Shown here piece by piece: positions 1-10,000 of a stretch of DNA of 64,000 nt (position 1 is the first letter of the stretch; each line of letters opens with the position of its first letter). The notes beneath the pieces are model-generated. The model saw only the letters and a program-made list of their open reading frames with translations, was not told the origin of the DNA and ran no database searches. Both the position numbers and the translations under genes were made by a program. This DNA comes from Sodaliphilus pleomorphus. Lineage in GTDB: Bacteria; Bacteroidota; Bacteroidia; Bacteroidales; Muribaculaceae. Location: contig NZ_CP045696.1 in assembly GCF_009676955.1 (NCBI RefSeq), positions 3,167,501 to 3,231,500 on the forward strand, given 5' to 3'.

Positions 1-471
1 GGGAGCGGCAACTTCAGTTTCCCCATAGGTGATTTCCATCTTTTTAAGATACCAGGTGTATGGGGATTGGGAGGAAGATGGGTTTTTGTCAATTTTAATA
101 ATCGTTGCAAAGCCAGCCCATGTAAGTGTAGTTGCTTGTATATCGGTTGTTTTCGTGTAAGAAGATTGAGATTCTAATGTGATCACACAGTTCTGCGATG
201 TTGGTGCATGACCTTCGACAAAAGTGAAAACTATTTTTGAAATTGGTCCAACCCTCGATGTGATTTTTACAGAACCGTTTATTCTAAGGGCTTTGTCTGA
301 ATAGGAATATGTAGTCGAAACAAATGTCATGTAGAAGTGATTGGACTTTGATGTAAATTCTTGTACAGTACCACGAAGGCCCTCAAGAGCAAAATTGATT
401 TCCTCGGTTGTAGCTTGGGCTTGGAATATAGCCATAATGGCAAAAAGAAGCAGGATAGATAGTTTCTTCAT
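1..471 (-). CDS. Secreted protein of unknown function, C-terminus beyond window edge
   Basis: The frame is open from an ATG at 471 to base 1 (157 codons), so only the C-terminal part is missing. The first 20 residues (MKKLSILLLFAIMAIFQAQA) form a clear Sec signal peptide. The mature part has segments such as ITSRVGPISKIVFTF and YLKKMEITYG, a pattern common in Bacteroidales exported proteins in which a beta-sandwich repeat describes a feature and ends with a pairing strand. The family resemblance is from memory and weak. The gene is clearly more AT-rich than the genes to its right. A promoter of the Bacteroidetes type sits upstream at 542-572. Function unknown; probably envelope or extracellular. 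Confidence 0.7.
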   Translation of the reverse strand, partial: MKKLSILLLFAIMAIFQAQATTEEINFALEGLRGTVQEFTSKSNHFYMTFVSTTYSYSDKALRINGSVKITSRVGPISKIVFTFVEGHAPTSQNCVITLESQSSYTKTTDIQATTLTWAGFATIIKIDKNPSSSQSPYTWYLKKMEITYGETEVAAP

Positions 472-541
472 TTTCAATGTATTTGGTTGTCGATTAATCA
501 TGTTCTGCCATGTTGGTTGCACAGCAGGTCGTTTCTTTTTA

Positions 542-572
542 CAAAAATAAAGATTAATTTACATTCTCCCAA
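542..572 (-). promoter_or_regulatory. Promoter of the secreted-protein gene at 471
   Basis: Reading leftward, TTG (572-570), 20 bases, then TATTTTTG (549-542). This fits the Bacteroidetes -33/-7 consensus TTTG / TAnnTTTG. It predicts a leader of about 65 bases. Confidence 0.6.
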
Positions 573-707
573 TCCTTAGCCCAATTTTTTCATAATTTTT
601 TACGGTCTTATTAGTCAGCAAATATAGAAAAAATGAAGATTAAGATATTATTTTGACATAGAGTGAGAGATAAATGCAGAGACCAAGCTGCATTTTACAC
701 ATAAAAT

Positions 708-754
708 ACTGCCACGCCACGGGGGCTTGAGTAGCCCTGCCATGGCGTGGCAGT
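708..754 (-). terminator. Stem-loop terminator after the M49 peptidase gene
   Basis: A perfect 12-bp inverted repeat (ACTGCCACGCCA at 708-719, its complement at 743-754) encloses a shorter GGGCT/AGCCC hairpin. It lies 18 bases beyond the stop of the leftward peptidase gene. The downstream tract on that strand is ATTTTATG, so the T tail is short. Confidence 0.65.
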
Positions 755-771
755 AGTTGTTGCTATGGTTT

Positions 772-2799
772 TTACTTGGTGAGCGGCGAGTAGTCGCGGC
801 TGTAGCGCAGCATCTGCTGGGTGTAGCCCTCGTTGTAGGCCACCTTCACGTCGGTCACGTTGCCCTTGGCATCGAAGGTAGCAGTGTACACAGGATTGAC
901 AAAACCCTTGTAGGGCGCCAGGTTGAGCTTGGCATAGCGGGCAAGCACTTCCTTGTGAAGCTCGGGGTCTACTTTTACACCGTAGTTTTCTACCAGCGAT
1001 CGTCCAGCCTCGTAGTCGCCGGTCGACTTAATGCGCTGCACTTCGGCCAGCAGTTGGCCAAACAGGTTGCGCAGCTTGGCGTAGTCGTTGATTTTGATAT
1101 AGGTCTTGCCGTCGCGCTTCACCATCTCTATCACGTTGTCGCTTTTGCCGCGCTCATAGCACCACCTGCTCACAAACATGCGGTTGCGCATGTGAGCCTC
1201 CTCGATGTTCTTGCCTGGCTCGATGCGGCGCAGCTGCAGCATGAGGCCGTTGAGGATGTAGTTGTAGTATTCGGCCTTGTAGGTGTCGCTGTCGGTGAAG
1301 ATGCCCAGTTCCAGTAGCTTGGGGTCGGCCATGTGGTAGAGGGCGAAGAGGTCGGCGCGGCCTTCCTCAAGGGTGGAGCGGTAATTCTTGAGCTGGCCGG
1401 CATCGACGCCCGGCAGCAACTTGCCCGAGGCGTGTCCCAGGCACTCGTGCATGTCGGTGTGGAGCTTGTCGGCCAGGGTGAGATATTTCTTCATGAGATT
1501 CACCTCAACTGGGCTGTAGGCAAACTCCTCGACGGTGCCGCTTCCCTTGCTGCTCTCGTCGTAGGCATCGGTGATGTTCTCGATGGTGACCGACTTGGAG
1601 CCATAGGCAGCGCGTATCCAGTTGCTGTTGGGCAGGTTGATGCCTATGGGGGTGGAGGGGTAGCTGTCGCCACCCAAGATGGCTGCTGTGATGACTTTGG
1701 CGCTCACGCCCTGCACGTTTTCCTTCTTGAAGCGCGGGTCGACAGGCGAGGCGTTTTCAAAGTATTGGGCGTTGGCGCTGATGAGGCCCGTGCGCTTGGA
1801 GGCAGCCTTGTTGCGGAATTGCACCATGCCTTCCCACGAGCCGGTCATCGACAAGGGGTCGCCGTAGTTCTCGATGAAACCGTTGATAAAGTCGACGTCG
1901 CTCTTGGTCTCTTGCGCCCACATGATAGAGTACTCGTCGAAGGTCTTGAGCGAGCCTGTGGTGTAGAACTCGATGAGCTTGTCGATGTAGGCCTTTTGGG
2001 CGTCGTTTTCGGCATAGGCCGATGCTTTTTTCAGATTGTCGACAATCTTGGTGATAGCGGCCGAGTAGAGTCCTCCCACTTTATAGGGCTTCTCCACGAC
2101 TTTGCCGTTTTCCTTCACCACTTTGGTGTTGAGCCCGTAGGAGATAGGGTGGGCATCGGTTGTGTCTTTTATTGACTTGTAGTAGGCTTCCACTTCTCGT
2201 TGTGTCACACCCTCGTAGAGATTGTTGGCCGATGTTACTATCAAGTCTTGACCGTCGGCCAGGTTCACACGCTTTGCCATGAATGTGGGGTCAAATATCA
2301 CCTTGTCCATGAGCTTGATGAAACTGGCTTTGGTCTGCCCTTTGGCCAGAGGCAGCTGCGAGGCTGGCAGTGCCCTTGCCTGCTTGTCGAAGAAGGCTTG
2401 CGAAAAAGCAGGCTTGAATTTGTCCATCGAGTAGTGGTGGTGTATGCCGTTGGCAAACCACACTTGCTTCAGGTAGACGACAAAGTTCTTGTAGTCGCTC
2501 GTGGTTTTGTCGCCCTTATAGTTGCGGTAGATGCTTTCGAGCGTTGAACGCACCTGCAGGTTGTACTTGCAGTTTTGGTCGGTGAGGATGTCGCGTCCCA
2601 GCAGGGCGGCCTGGGTGAGGTAATAGACGAGCGTCTTCTGCTTGAGCGACAGGTCGTCGAAGCCTGGAACCTGGTAGCGCAGCACCTCTACGTCGGCAAA
2701 ACGGTCGACCTTGTAGTCGAAGTTTTGATTTTGTGCCATCGTAATGCTACTTGTTGTTGACAGCGCCACAATGGTGGCGGCAATAAGCGTTTTTTTCAT
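772..2799 (-). CDS. Dipeptidyl peptidase III (M49 family metallopeptidase), secreted
   Basis: A 675-residue zinc exopeptidase that removes dipeptides from peptide N-termini. The M49 signature is visible: HECLGH at residues 451-456, in which two His are zinc ligands and Glu452 is the catalytic base, followed by EEGRAD from residue 478, whose second Glu (479) would be the third zinc ligand. The length matches the Bacteroides M49 enzymes I know of. Residues 1-22 (ending ITMAQ) form a Sec signal peptide without a lipobox Cys, so the enzyme should be periplasmic or secreted. It lies 62 bases beyond rlmI on the same strand and ends at a strong stem-loop. Family assignment is confident; the physiological peptide substrate is not known. 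Confidence 0.92.
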   Translation of the reverse strand: MKKTLIAATIVALSTTSSITMAQNQNFDYKVDRFADVEVLRYQVPGFDDLSLKQKTLVYYLTQAALLGRDILTDQNCKYNLQVRSTLESIYRNYKGDKTTSDYKNFVVYLKQVWFANGIHHHYSMDKFKPAFSQAFFDKQARALPASQLPLAKGQTKASFIKLMDKVIFDPTFMAKRVNLADGQDLIVTSANNLYEGVTQREVEAYYKSIKDTTDAHPISYGLNTKVVKENGKVVEKPYKVGGLYSAAITKIVDNLKKASAYAENDAQKAYIDKLIEFYTTGSLKTFDEYSIMWAQETKSDVDFINGFIENYGDPLSMTGSWEGMVQFRNKAASKRTGLISANAQYFENASPVDPRFKKENVQGVSAKVITAAILGGDSYPSTPIGINLPNSNWIRAAYGSKSVTIENITDAYDESSKGSGTVEEFAYSPVEVNLMKKYLTLADKLHTDMHECLGHASGKLLPGVDAGQLKNYRSTLEEGRADLFALYHMADPKLLELGIFTDSDTYKAEYYNYILNGLMLQLRRIEPGKNIEEAHMRNRMFVSRWCYERGKSDNVIEMVKRDGKTYIKINDYAKLRNLFGQLLAEVQRIKSTGDYEAGRSLVENYGVKVDPELHKEVLARYAKLNLAPYKGFVNPVYTATFDAKGNVTDVKVAYNEGYTQQMLRYSRDYSPLTK

Positions 2800-2861
2800 T
2801 GTGTTGGGTTTAAGTTATGTCGATTGTGAGTTGTGTGGACACATTCACTGCATGGCCGCTG

Positions 2862-4043
2862 CTATTCCACATAGAGGACCAGCCCCTTCAGGTACTCGCC
2901 CTCGGGGTGATAGATGCTTATGGGGTGGTCGGCCGGCTGGGTGAGCTGGTGCAGAATGCGCACCTTGCGGCGCGTCTGGGCGGCTGCGCTGAATACAGCC
3001 AGGCGGAATTGCTCCTTGTTGACAGCCTGCGAGCAGGAGAAGGTGAACAAGATGCCTCCTGTCTCAATTTTTTCCAAGGCCTTGGCATTGAGCTTGCGAT
3101 AGCCTATGAGGGCGTTGCGCAGCGCGCTCTTGTGCTTGGCAAATGCCGGCGGATCGAGCACGATGAGGTCGTAGTCGCCTTTGTGCATCTCGTCGAGATA
3201 CTTGAAGGCATCTTCGGCCACAGCCTTGTGGCGGTCGCAATCGGGGAAGTTGAGCGCTACATTGGCATTGGTGAGCGATATGGCCTTGGCCGAACTGTCG
3301 ACCGAGTGCACGAGCGTGGCTCCGCCGCGCAGGGCATAGAACGAGAAGCCACCCGTGTAGCAGAACATGTTGAGCACCCTGCGCCCTGCAGCGTAGTGCT
3401 CGAGCAGACGGCGGTTCTCCCGCTGGTCGACAAAGAACCCCGTTTTTTGCCCCTTGAGCCAGTCGACGTGAAACTTGAGGCCGTTTTCGATGGCCACATC
3501 GGTGTCGTAACTACCCACGATGTAGTCGTTCTGCGGGTCGAGCTGTGCCTTGTAGGGCAGGGTGGTCTCGCTCTTGTAGTACACGTTGTGCACCAGGTTG
3601 CCTGGCAGCTCGGTGAGCGCCTGGGCAATGATGTTGCGGGCAAAGTGCATGCCGGGTGAGTGGGCCTGCATCACGGCTGTGTGGCCGTAGATGTCAATGA
3701 CCAGGCCGGGCAGAAAGTCGCCCTCGCCATGCACGAGGCGGAAGGCGTTGTTGTCGTCGCGCATCAGGCCCAGTGCCTTGCGCAGGCCATAGGCAGCCGT
3801 GAGCCGCTTTACGTAGAATTGCTCATCGATCTCGGTGTCGTCAAAGGTGAGCAACCGCACGGCAATGCTCCCTATCTGGAAGTGGCCGTTGCCCAGCAAG
3901 GCACCGTCGTGAGTGTACACGGTGACCAGGTCGCCCTCTTCCATCTTGTCGGCACGTGCGATGGCACCCGAGAATATCCAAGGGTGAAACCGCTTGACCG
4001 ATTCCTCCTTGCCGCGTTTCAGTATTACTCGCTTGTATATCAT
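2862..4043 (-). CDS. rlmI: 23S rRNA (cytosine-C5) methyltransferase, RlmI family
   Basis: A 393-residue class I S-adenosylmethionine-dependent rRNA methyltransferase. The N-terminal 75 or so residues (beginning MIYKRVILKRGKEESV, with HPWIFSGAI) look like the PUA RNA-binding domain. The Rossmann fold follows with VLNMFCYTGGFSFYAL (cofactor loop), SVDSSAKAI, and the motif DPPAFAKHK. The C-terminal FSCSQ stretch matches the RlmI/YccW family, which makes m5C1962 in E. coli 23S rRNA. The modified position in this organism is inferred. It lies between rseP and the M49 peptidase gene on the same strand with short gaps, so it may share their transcript. Confidence 0.9.
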   Translation of the reverse strand: MIYKRVILKRGKEESVKRFHPWIFSGAIARADKMEEGDLVTVYTHDGALLGNGHFQIGSIAVRLLTFDDTEIDEQFYVKRLTAAYGLRKALGLMRDDNNAFRLVHGEGDFLPGLVIDIYGHTAVMQAHSPGMHFARNIIAQALTELPGNLVHNVYYKSETTLPYKAQLDPQNDYIVGSYDTDVAIENGLKFHVDWLKGQKTGFFVDQRENRRLLEHYAAGRRVLNMFCYTGGFSFYALRGGATLVHSVDSSAKAISLTNANVALNFPDCDRHKAVAEDAFKYLDEMHKGDYDLIVLDPPAFAKHKSALRNALIGYRKLNAKALEKIETGGILFTFSCSQAVNKEQFRLAVFSAAAQTRRKVRILHQLTQPADHPISIYHPEGEYLKGLVLYVE

Positions 4044-4097
4044 GTCACTTTGTATTTATACTACAGGTTCAAAAAAATGTGTGCACCATTATTGTTT

Positions 4098-5609
4098 CTA
4101 CTTGATGAGAAAGCGATACACATCGTTGCCTATGGCGTAGGCCATGAGCAGGATGATGAACCACAGCCCTATGCGCAGCGCTACATTCATAAATTTCATG
4201 CTTGGCTTCTTGCGGAAGATGATTTCTACGAGCAAAAACAGCACATAGCCGCCGTCGAGGATTGGAATGGGCAGGATGTTCATCACTGCCAAAATGATGC
4301 TCAAGAAGGCGGTGATGCTCCAGAAGTATTGCCAGTCCCATTTCTCGGGAAACAGGTTGCCTATGGCGCCGAAGCTGCCCAGCGACTGGGCACCTTCCTT
4401 GGTGAAAATGAGTCGCAGCGACTTCACGTAGCTCACCATCTGGTCCACACCCAGCTTGATGCCCCGTGGCACGCACTCGACAATGTTGTAGTGCTTAGTG
4501 ATGGTCTTGTAGAACGTTATGGGGTTGGCAAGCTGGAAGCCCAGCTTGCCAGCGTTGTCGACAGGGGCGTCGACAGTAACGGTGTCGGCGTTACGCACTA
4601 CCGTGAGGGGCACCGTCTTGCCCTTGTTGGCCAGCAGCTGAGCGGTAAACACGTTGAACGACGGGGTAGCCACACCGTTCACGGCAATCAGGTGGTCGCC
4701 GTGCCGCAGGTGTGCTTTCTCGGCGCCCATGTTGGGCATGGTCTTGTCGACGACAACGGGCGTGCGCAGCATGATGAAGTTGCGCCCGTCTTCCATTTCC
4801 TTGTTCACTGTGAAGAGATACTTGTCGGGGATGTTTATAACAACGGTGTCGCTGCCGTTGCGCAGCACTTGCACCTGCTTGGCCTCGACCATGGCCTGCA
4901 TGGCCTTGCCGTCGAGAAACTCGAGCTTCTTTCCATCGGCACTGAGGGGAATGTCGCCGTCGACAAAGCCTATCTTGTGGGCGCTCGGGCTGAACTCATA
5001 GCCCGAGGTTGCATTTTGCATGGGTATGAACTCCTCGCCATAGGCCAGCACGATGCCGGCATAGATGACCAGTGCCAGCAAGAAGTTGTTGAGCACACCG
5101 CCTATCATCACCATGAGCCGTTTCCAAGCAGGCTTCGATCTGAACTCGAAATCCTTGACCGGGCGTTTCAGCTTCTCGGCGCTCTGCGTCTCGTCGACCA
5201 TGCCGTCGATGGCGCAGTAGCCGCCCAGGGGCAGCCAGCCCAGACCATACTCGGTGTCGCGCCATGTGGCCTTGTAGTTGCTGGGCAGCTTGGCATCTTC
5301 TTTCTCGTCCTCGTCTTCATACTCGTTGCCCTCCTCGTCGGTGATTTTCGCGTTGCTGGCTCTTACCATGAAGGCGTGCTTGTGGTTTTTGGGTTTCCAC
5401 TTCCACAGCGTGAGCGAGGGGTTGAAAAAGAGGTAAAACTTGTTGACCTTGATGCCAAATATGCGTGCCCACATGTAGTGTCCCAGCTCGTGAATGAATA
5501 CCAGGATACTCAGTGAGAGTATCAGCTCAAGTGCCTTGATCCAGAACGTCTGGCTGCCAAATGTGGTGACAAGATTGTGAAGAAAGTTGGTGCTGAGTAA
5601 TAAATCCAT
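4098..5609 (-). CDS. rseP: RIP metalloprotease RseP (site-2 protease)
   Basis: A 503-residue intramembrane zinc protease that cleaves membrane-bound anti-sigma factors and leftover signal peptides. The first membrane helix carries HELGH (His40, Glu41, His44), the zinc site. The distal motif ILDGGYVLF near the C-terminus supplies the third ligand. Two PDZ-like segments lie between. An acidic stretch rich in Glu and Asp (around residues 95-110) is inserted before the conserved GLGWLPLGGYC loop, as in other Bacteroidetes members. The gene begins 24 bases after dxr, the usual neighbour of rseP in many bacteria, and should be cotranscribed with it. Confidence 0.93.
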   Translation of the reverse strand: MDLLLSTNFLHNLVTTFGSQTFWIKALELILSLSILVFIHELGHYMWARIFGIKVNKFYLFFNPSLTLWKWKPKNHKHAFMVRASNAKITDEEGNEYEDEDEKEDAKLPSNYKATWRDTEYGLGWLPLGGYCAIDGMVDETQSAEKLKRPVKDFEFRSKPAWKRLMVMIGGVLNNFLLALVIYAGIVLAYGEEFIPMQNATSGYEFSPSAHKIGFVDGDIPLSADGKKLEFLDGKAMQAMVEAKQVQVLRNGSDTVVINIPDKYLFTVNKEMEDGRNFIMLRTPVVVDKTMPNMGAEKAHLRHGDHLIAVNGVATPSFNVFTAQLLANKGKTVPLTVVRNADTVTVDAPVDNAGKLGFQLANPITFYKTITKHYNIVECVPRGIKLGVDQMVSYVKSLRLIFTKEGAQSLGSFGAIGNLFPEKWDWQYFWSITAFLSIILAVMNILPIPILDGGYVLFLLVEIIFRKKPSMKFMNVALRIGLWFIILLMAYAIGNDVYRFLIK

Positions 5610-5633
5610 TAAATTTCGTAATAAAAGCTGTTT

Positions 5634-6788
5634 CTAAATGAGTGTCGACGCATAGCGGCGGGCTTCGGCGTTGGTGGCCACATAGTCCTCATAGGTGGGC
5701 TGCTCGATATAGGGCGCCCATGCCATCGTCTTCTCGATAATGTTGTAGATGTCGTTGAACTTGATGTTGCCGTGCAAAAATTGTGCCACGGCTATCTCGT
5801 TGGCTGCGTTCATCACGCAGGGCACGTTGCCCCCTCGGTCGGCAGCCTTGTAGGCTGTAGTCAGCAGCGGGAATTTGTCGTAGTCGGGCCGCTCAAAGGT
5901 GAGCGAGCAGTAGTCGTCGACCGTCATCTTACGGCAGTCGCTGGGCAGCCGACCAGGCAGCCCCAGCGCGTAGCGTATGGGCAGGTGCATGTCGGGCAGG
6001 CCCAGTTGGGCCTTGATGCTGCCGTCTACAAACTCTACCATCGAGTGCACAATCGACTGCGGATGCACCACAATCTCTATGTCGTGCTGCGACACGCCGT
6101 AGAGCCACTTGGCCTCGATCATCTCAAAGCCCTTGTTCATCATTGTGGCACTGTCGATGGTGATCTTGCTGCCCATGCTCCAGTTGGGGTGGTTGAGAGC
6201 ATCCTGCACCGTGGCTGTGGCCAGCCGCTCGCGTGGCCATGTGCGGAACGGGCCACCCGAGGCCGTGAGTATGAGCTTGCTCACGCTGTCGCGCTGTTCG
6301 CCCACCAGGCACTGGTAGAAGGCTCCGTGCTCCGAGTCGACGGGGTACAGGTGCGATTGCGACCGGGCTACAAGCTTGGTGATGAGGTCGCCCGCCACCA
6401 CAAGTGTCTCTTTGTTGGCCAGCGCTATGTCTTTGCCTGCCTCTATGGCCTTGATTGTGGGCTCAAGGCCGCTGTAGCCCACCATGGCTGTGACCACAAT
6501 GTCGACCGGTGGCTCGGCTGCGGCTTCGGCAATGGCCTTGCTACCGGCCATAACCTCGATGCCGCGAGGGGTCAAGGCTGATTTTACCTTGTCATACAAG
6601 GTCTCGTTGGCAATAACCACTGCGTGAGGTTTGAATTTCAAGGCTTGCTCGATGAGCAAGTCGGCGCTATTGTTGGCTACCAGGAGCCATGCTTTAAATA
6701 AGTGGGGGTATTCGGCAACGATGTCGAGCGTCTGTCGCCCTATCGAACCAGTGCTCCCCAGAATGGCGATATTTTTGATTGGTTTCAC
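5634..6788 (-). CDS. dxr: 1-deoxy-D-xylulose 5-phosphate reductoisomerase
   Basis: A 384-residue enzyme of the methylerythritol phosphate route to isoprenoids. It converts deoxyxylulose phosphate to 2-C-methylerythritol 4-phosphate using NADPH. The nucleotide-binding loop LGSTGSIGRQ is at residues 10-19. The metal- and substrate-binding motifs PVDSEHGA, TASGGPF and HPNWSMGSKI are all present, as is the DSATMMNKG loop. Length is normal and no key residue is missing. It is the first gene of the dxr-rseP-rlmI run, driven by a near-ideal promoter at 6810-6840. Confidence 0.96.
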   Translation of the reverse strand: MKPIKNIAILGSTGSIGRQTLDIVAEYPHLFKAWLLVANNSADLLIEQALKFKPHAVVIANETLYDKVKSALTPRGIEVMAGSKAIAEAAAEPPVDIVVTAMVGYSGLEPTIKAIEAGKDIALANKETLVVAGDLITKLVARSQSHLYPVDSEHGAFYQCLVGEQRDSVSKLILTASGGPFRTWPRERLATATVQDALNHPNWSMGSKITIDSATMMNKGFEMIEAKWLYGVSQHDIEIVVHPQSIVHSMVEFVDGSIKAQLGLPDMHLPIRYALGLPGRLPSDCRKMTVDDYCSLTFERPDYDKFPLLTTAYKAADRGGNVPCVMNAANEIAVAQFLHGNIKFNDIYNIIEKTMAWAPYIEQPTYEDYVATNAEARRYASTLI

Positions 6789-6809
6789 CTATTGTCGTTT
6801 ATTAACTCA

Positions 6810-6840
6810 CAAAGATAGTGCTTGACGGGCGCAATACAAA
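6810..6840 (-). promoter_or_regulatory. Promoter of the dxr operon
   Basis: Leftward TTTG (6840-6837), exactly 19 bases, TATCTTTG (6817-6810), an excellent match to the Bacteroidetes housekeeping consensus. Expected start is about 15-20 bases before the dxr ATG. Confidence 0.8.
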
Positions 6841-6984
6841 ATAATAAACAAGATTTAAGATTTACTTCAAGCTCACGTGGTGCCCTGTGCAGGAGTAGCC
6901 GACTGCCTGCAATGCATCAAACACTGAAAACACGAAAACCGCTAACGATGTAATGTATGGGTGCGGCTGCAATGTGAAACACAA

Positions 6985-7010
6985 TGCGCCCGCCTGTGGG
7001 GGCGAGCGCA
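6985..7010 (-). terminator. Intrinsic terminator of the 1048-residue secreted protein gene
   Basis: On the minus strand a 10-bp stem (TGCGCTCGCC with GGCGGGCGCA, one G-U pair) with a 6-base loop is followed by TTGTGTTT. It lies about 40 bases beyond the stop codon at 7049. Confidence 0.7.
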
Positions 7011-7048
7011 TGCTTGTGTGGGTGATATGTGTGAGTGTGCTGCGGCGG

Positions 7049-10000
7049 TTACTTCACAATGAGTTTCTTCACGGTCTTGTGGCCGTCGTTGTAGGTGGTG
7101 ACCTTGATGTTCACGCCGGCAAAGGGCACATTGCTCACCTGGCCCGTGGTGCTGTAGTACACCACGCTCTGCGCCTGGCTCGAGGCGTCGACACTGGTCA
7201 CGCTCGTCACCACGTTGCTGCCCACCACGGGCACCGTGAGCTGTGCCTCGGCCACATAGTAGGGTGTGGCAGTGGCATCGGCGCTCGCCACGGCAGCCTT
7301 GGCGGCCGTAGTGGTGGCGGGCACGCAGTAGATGCGCACATAGTAGGTCACGTCGAAGTTGTCGAAGCCGTCGTTTTCCTTCACGCTGCGGGCGCCGAAG
7401 TAGTCGGCAATGGGTATCCACACCTTTTGCTGGCCGTCTTCGGTCTCACTGATGGCCGTCTGAAGGGTCTCGCCCGCGTTGCTGGCGTCGAAGCTCATGT
7501 TGCCGTTCTCGTCGACGTTGACCGTGAGCGGGTGGCCCTTTTGGTCAAGACGCTTCTGGTAGGCTGCCACATCGGTTCCCTCCATGGCCACGTCGTCGGG
7601 CGTGGAGCGCCAAATGCGGTATTTCACCGGGCGCAGCGTTGAGGGCACAATGGCTTGCAGGCTCAGCGGCACCTTGTAGTAGCGGCCCGTGACGCCGTTG
7701 TGGCTGAATGCGAAGTTGCTCGTCTCGACGCTGCTGCCGTCGGCAAGTTTGGCTGTCACGCCCACGCGCTGCACCGTCACGATGGGGGCGCCGTAGGTGT
7801 TCTGGGCCGTGGCGTCGAGCGTGCCGTCGAGGCTGTAGCGGTTGGTCCATATCACGGGCACCATGCGGCGGGCATAGGTGCTGGCGTCGCTCGCTTGCAT
7901 GGCGGTCTCGTCGGCAATCTTGGCCCCGTCGGCCGTGTTCACCGTGTTGAGGAAGTTGCCGCTCTCGAACACGTCGTAGCGGTCGCTGCCGCTCATGTTG
8001 GCGTAGCCCGTCTCGTCCTGTGCGCGCTTGTCCTCGGTGCTGGGATAGGCGTTGCGGTCAAGCTCCAGGCGGTACACCTTGTAGTAGTTGATGTCGCGGT
8101 CGTCCTCCAGGCTCAGGGTCACGGCAGGCTTGGAGCTGTCGAGCGTGCCGCGGTCGATGGTATTGAGCACGTGGTCGGCCTCGACCTGCGCGGCGGTGAA
8201 GGTCTGGTTGTTGTCGCCCACCGTGGTCTTGTACACCTCGACAGGCACAGCCGTGCTGTAGAAGTAGTCCACCCCGTAGGGGTTGGCCTCCTTGTCGGTC
8301 TTGATGCCGTCCCACAGGTAGCGCACGTCGTAGGTGTAGCGGCCGGGCTGCTGGTTCTGGCTCGTGGAGGCCGAGAACTGGTCCCACACCTCCAGCTTGC
8401 CGAAGTTGATCTTGCCGTCGGTGCTGCCCGTGGCCACCACAAAGTGGGTGCTGTTGTCGCTGGGGCCGTATACAGCCGACTTCTGCAGGTGATCCTGGTT
8501 GCTGTGGGTCATGGCGTAGGTGTAGCCCTTGTCGCCGTCTTTGACAAACTTGTAGATCGTGGCCACAAGCGCCTCTTGGGCTTTGCCGTCGGTGGCGGTC
8601 CAGTGGCGGTAGAGCTCCATGCGGGCGTTGGGCTTGGTGAGTTGGGTCTCGGTGATGTAGGTGCCGGTGGCGTTCGAAACGTCGAGGTGGTTGCAGTACA
8701 CGTTGCGCTGCTCGTTGAGGCGGTAGTCGCTCACGGGGCGCACGTTGAGGCCCAACTGCAGGCGCTGGTTGGGGTCGAGACCGGGCACCTCGACCAGATC
8801 CTCGTTGGAGGCAACAGGCGTGAACTCACCCTCAAGCGGTGCACCCTCGACCACGTAGCGAATGATGCGCCCTTTCTCCTCCTTGTCGACGGTGTAGGTG
8901 TAGTGGTAGTTGCCCTGGGCGTCGGGGGCATCGGCGAAGTCCTGCTTGAGCAGGGTGCGGTTGCCGGCATCGTCGACGATATAGAGATTGAACTTCTGCG
9001 GGATCACGTTGCCCGTCGCTGCGTTCAGGTTCGACGACCAGGTGAGGGTGATGTCCCACTTGTTCTTCTCGCTGGCGTTTTGCGTGCCCGCAGCCTTGAG
9101 CGGGATGCTGAGCATGGCCACAGCCGGAGCATAAGAAGGATTGTAGCAGTTGAACGAGCCATAGCTGTCTCTCGCGCTCCAATTTTCAAGTCGCCTGTCG
9201 GGGATAAAGAAGACCATGTTGTTGACTGAGTGTTCCTCATAGGTTGCTGCCATGTTGAACTGGTGGCTATTATCGATGACGCTGCCACAGTCGTGCTGCA
9301 CCTTGTAGTCGTTTCCGTTCTTCATCTTCACCCAAACGTCGGTGATCTGGGTCGAGCTGTTTACGTCTTCGGGGCTATATTCCTCGTAGAGGCCGAAGTG
9401 AGGCGCAAACGACCAGGTTCGGCCAGTGTCAGCAACTCTGCGTGCCCTGCCCTTGGAAATGAAGTAGAAACTCGAGGCCGTGCCGCTGGTTTTGTACAAG
9501 GCACCCGTCTTAGCGATGCCGTCGCCCTTGGCATAGTATTTTCCCTGGGTGAGCAAGACGACTTCTTCTATGTCGCTTGACAGGCCGTTGACAAGGGCGT
9601 CATAGGTCGTAGCAAATGCCGAAGCATCGGTTGGATTACGCTTCACCTTGACCAGGAGTGTGGTGTAGCCCTCATCGTCGGGTGTGTAGTCGCCATAGTG
9701 TCCTATCACTTTGCCAGCAGCATCCTTGACCTCGAGGGGCGTGGGAATATCGTAGATCGTGCGAATGTCATTGTTGTCTTCGAACCTGTCGGTGAGCGAA
9801 TGACCTGGCCACGACTTGCTGTCGAGGGCGGCGTCGGTGATGGTATAACAAACAACTCCAGTATCGGGCAACTCAACGTTGGCGCTGCTGTAACCCACCT
9901 TCTTGATGCCGGGCACCTTCTTGTTGATGAAGATTTCGCGCAGCAGGGCCACGATGTGGCGCGGGTCGGTGGCCGGGTCGGCAATGCTGTTTGTGTGCCT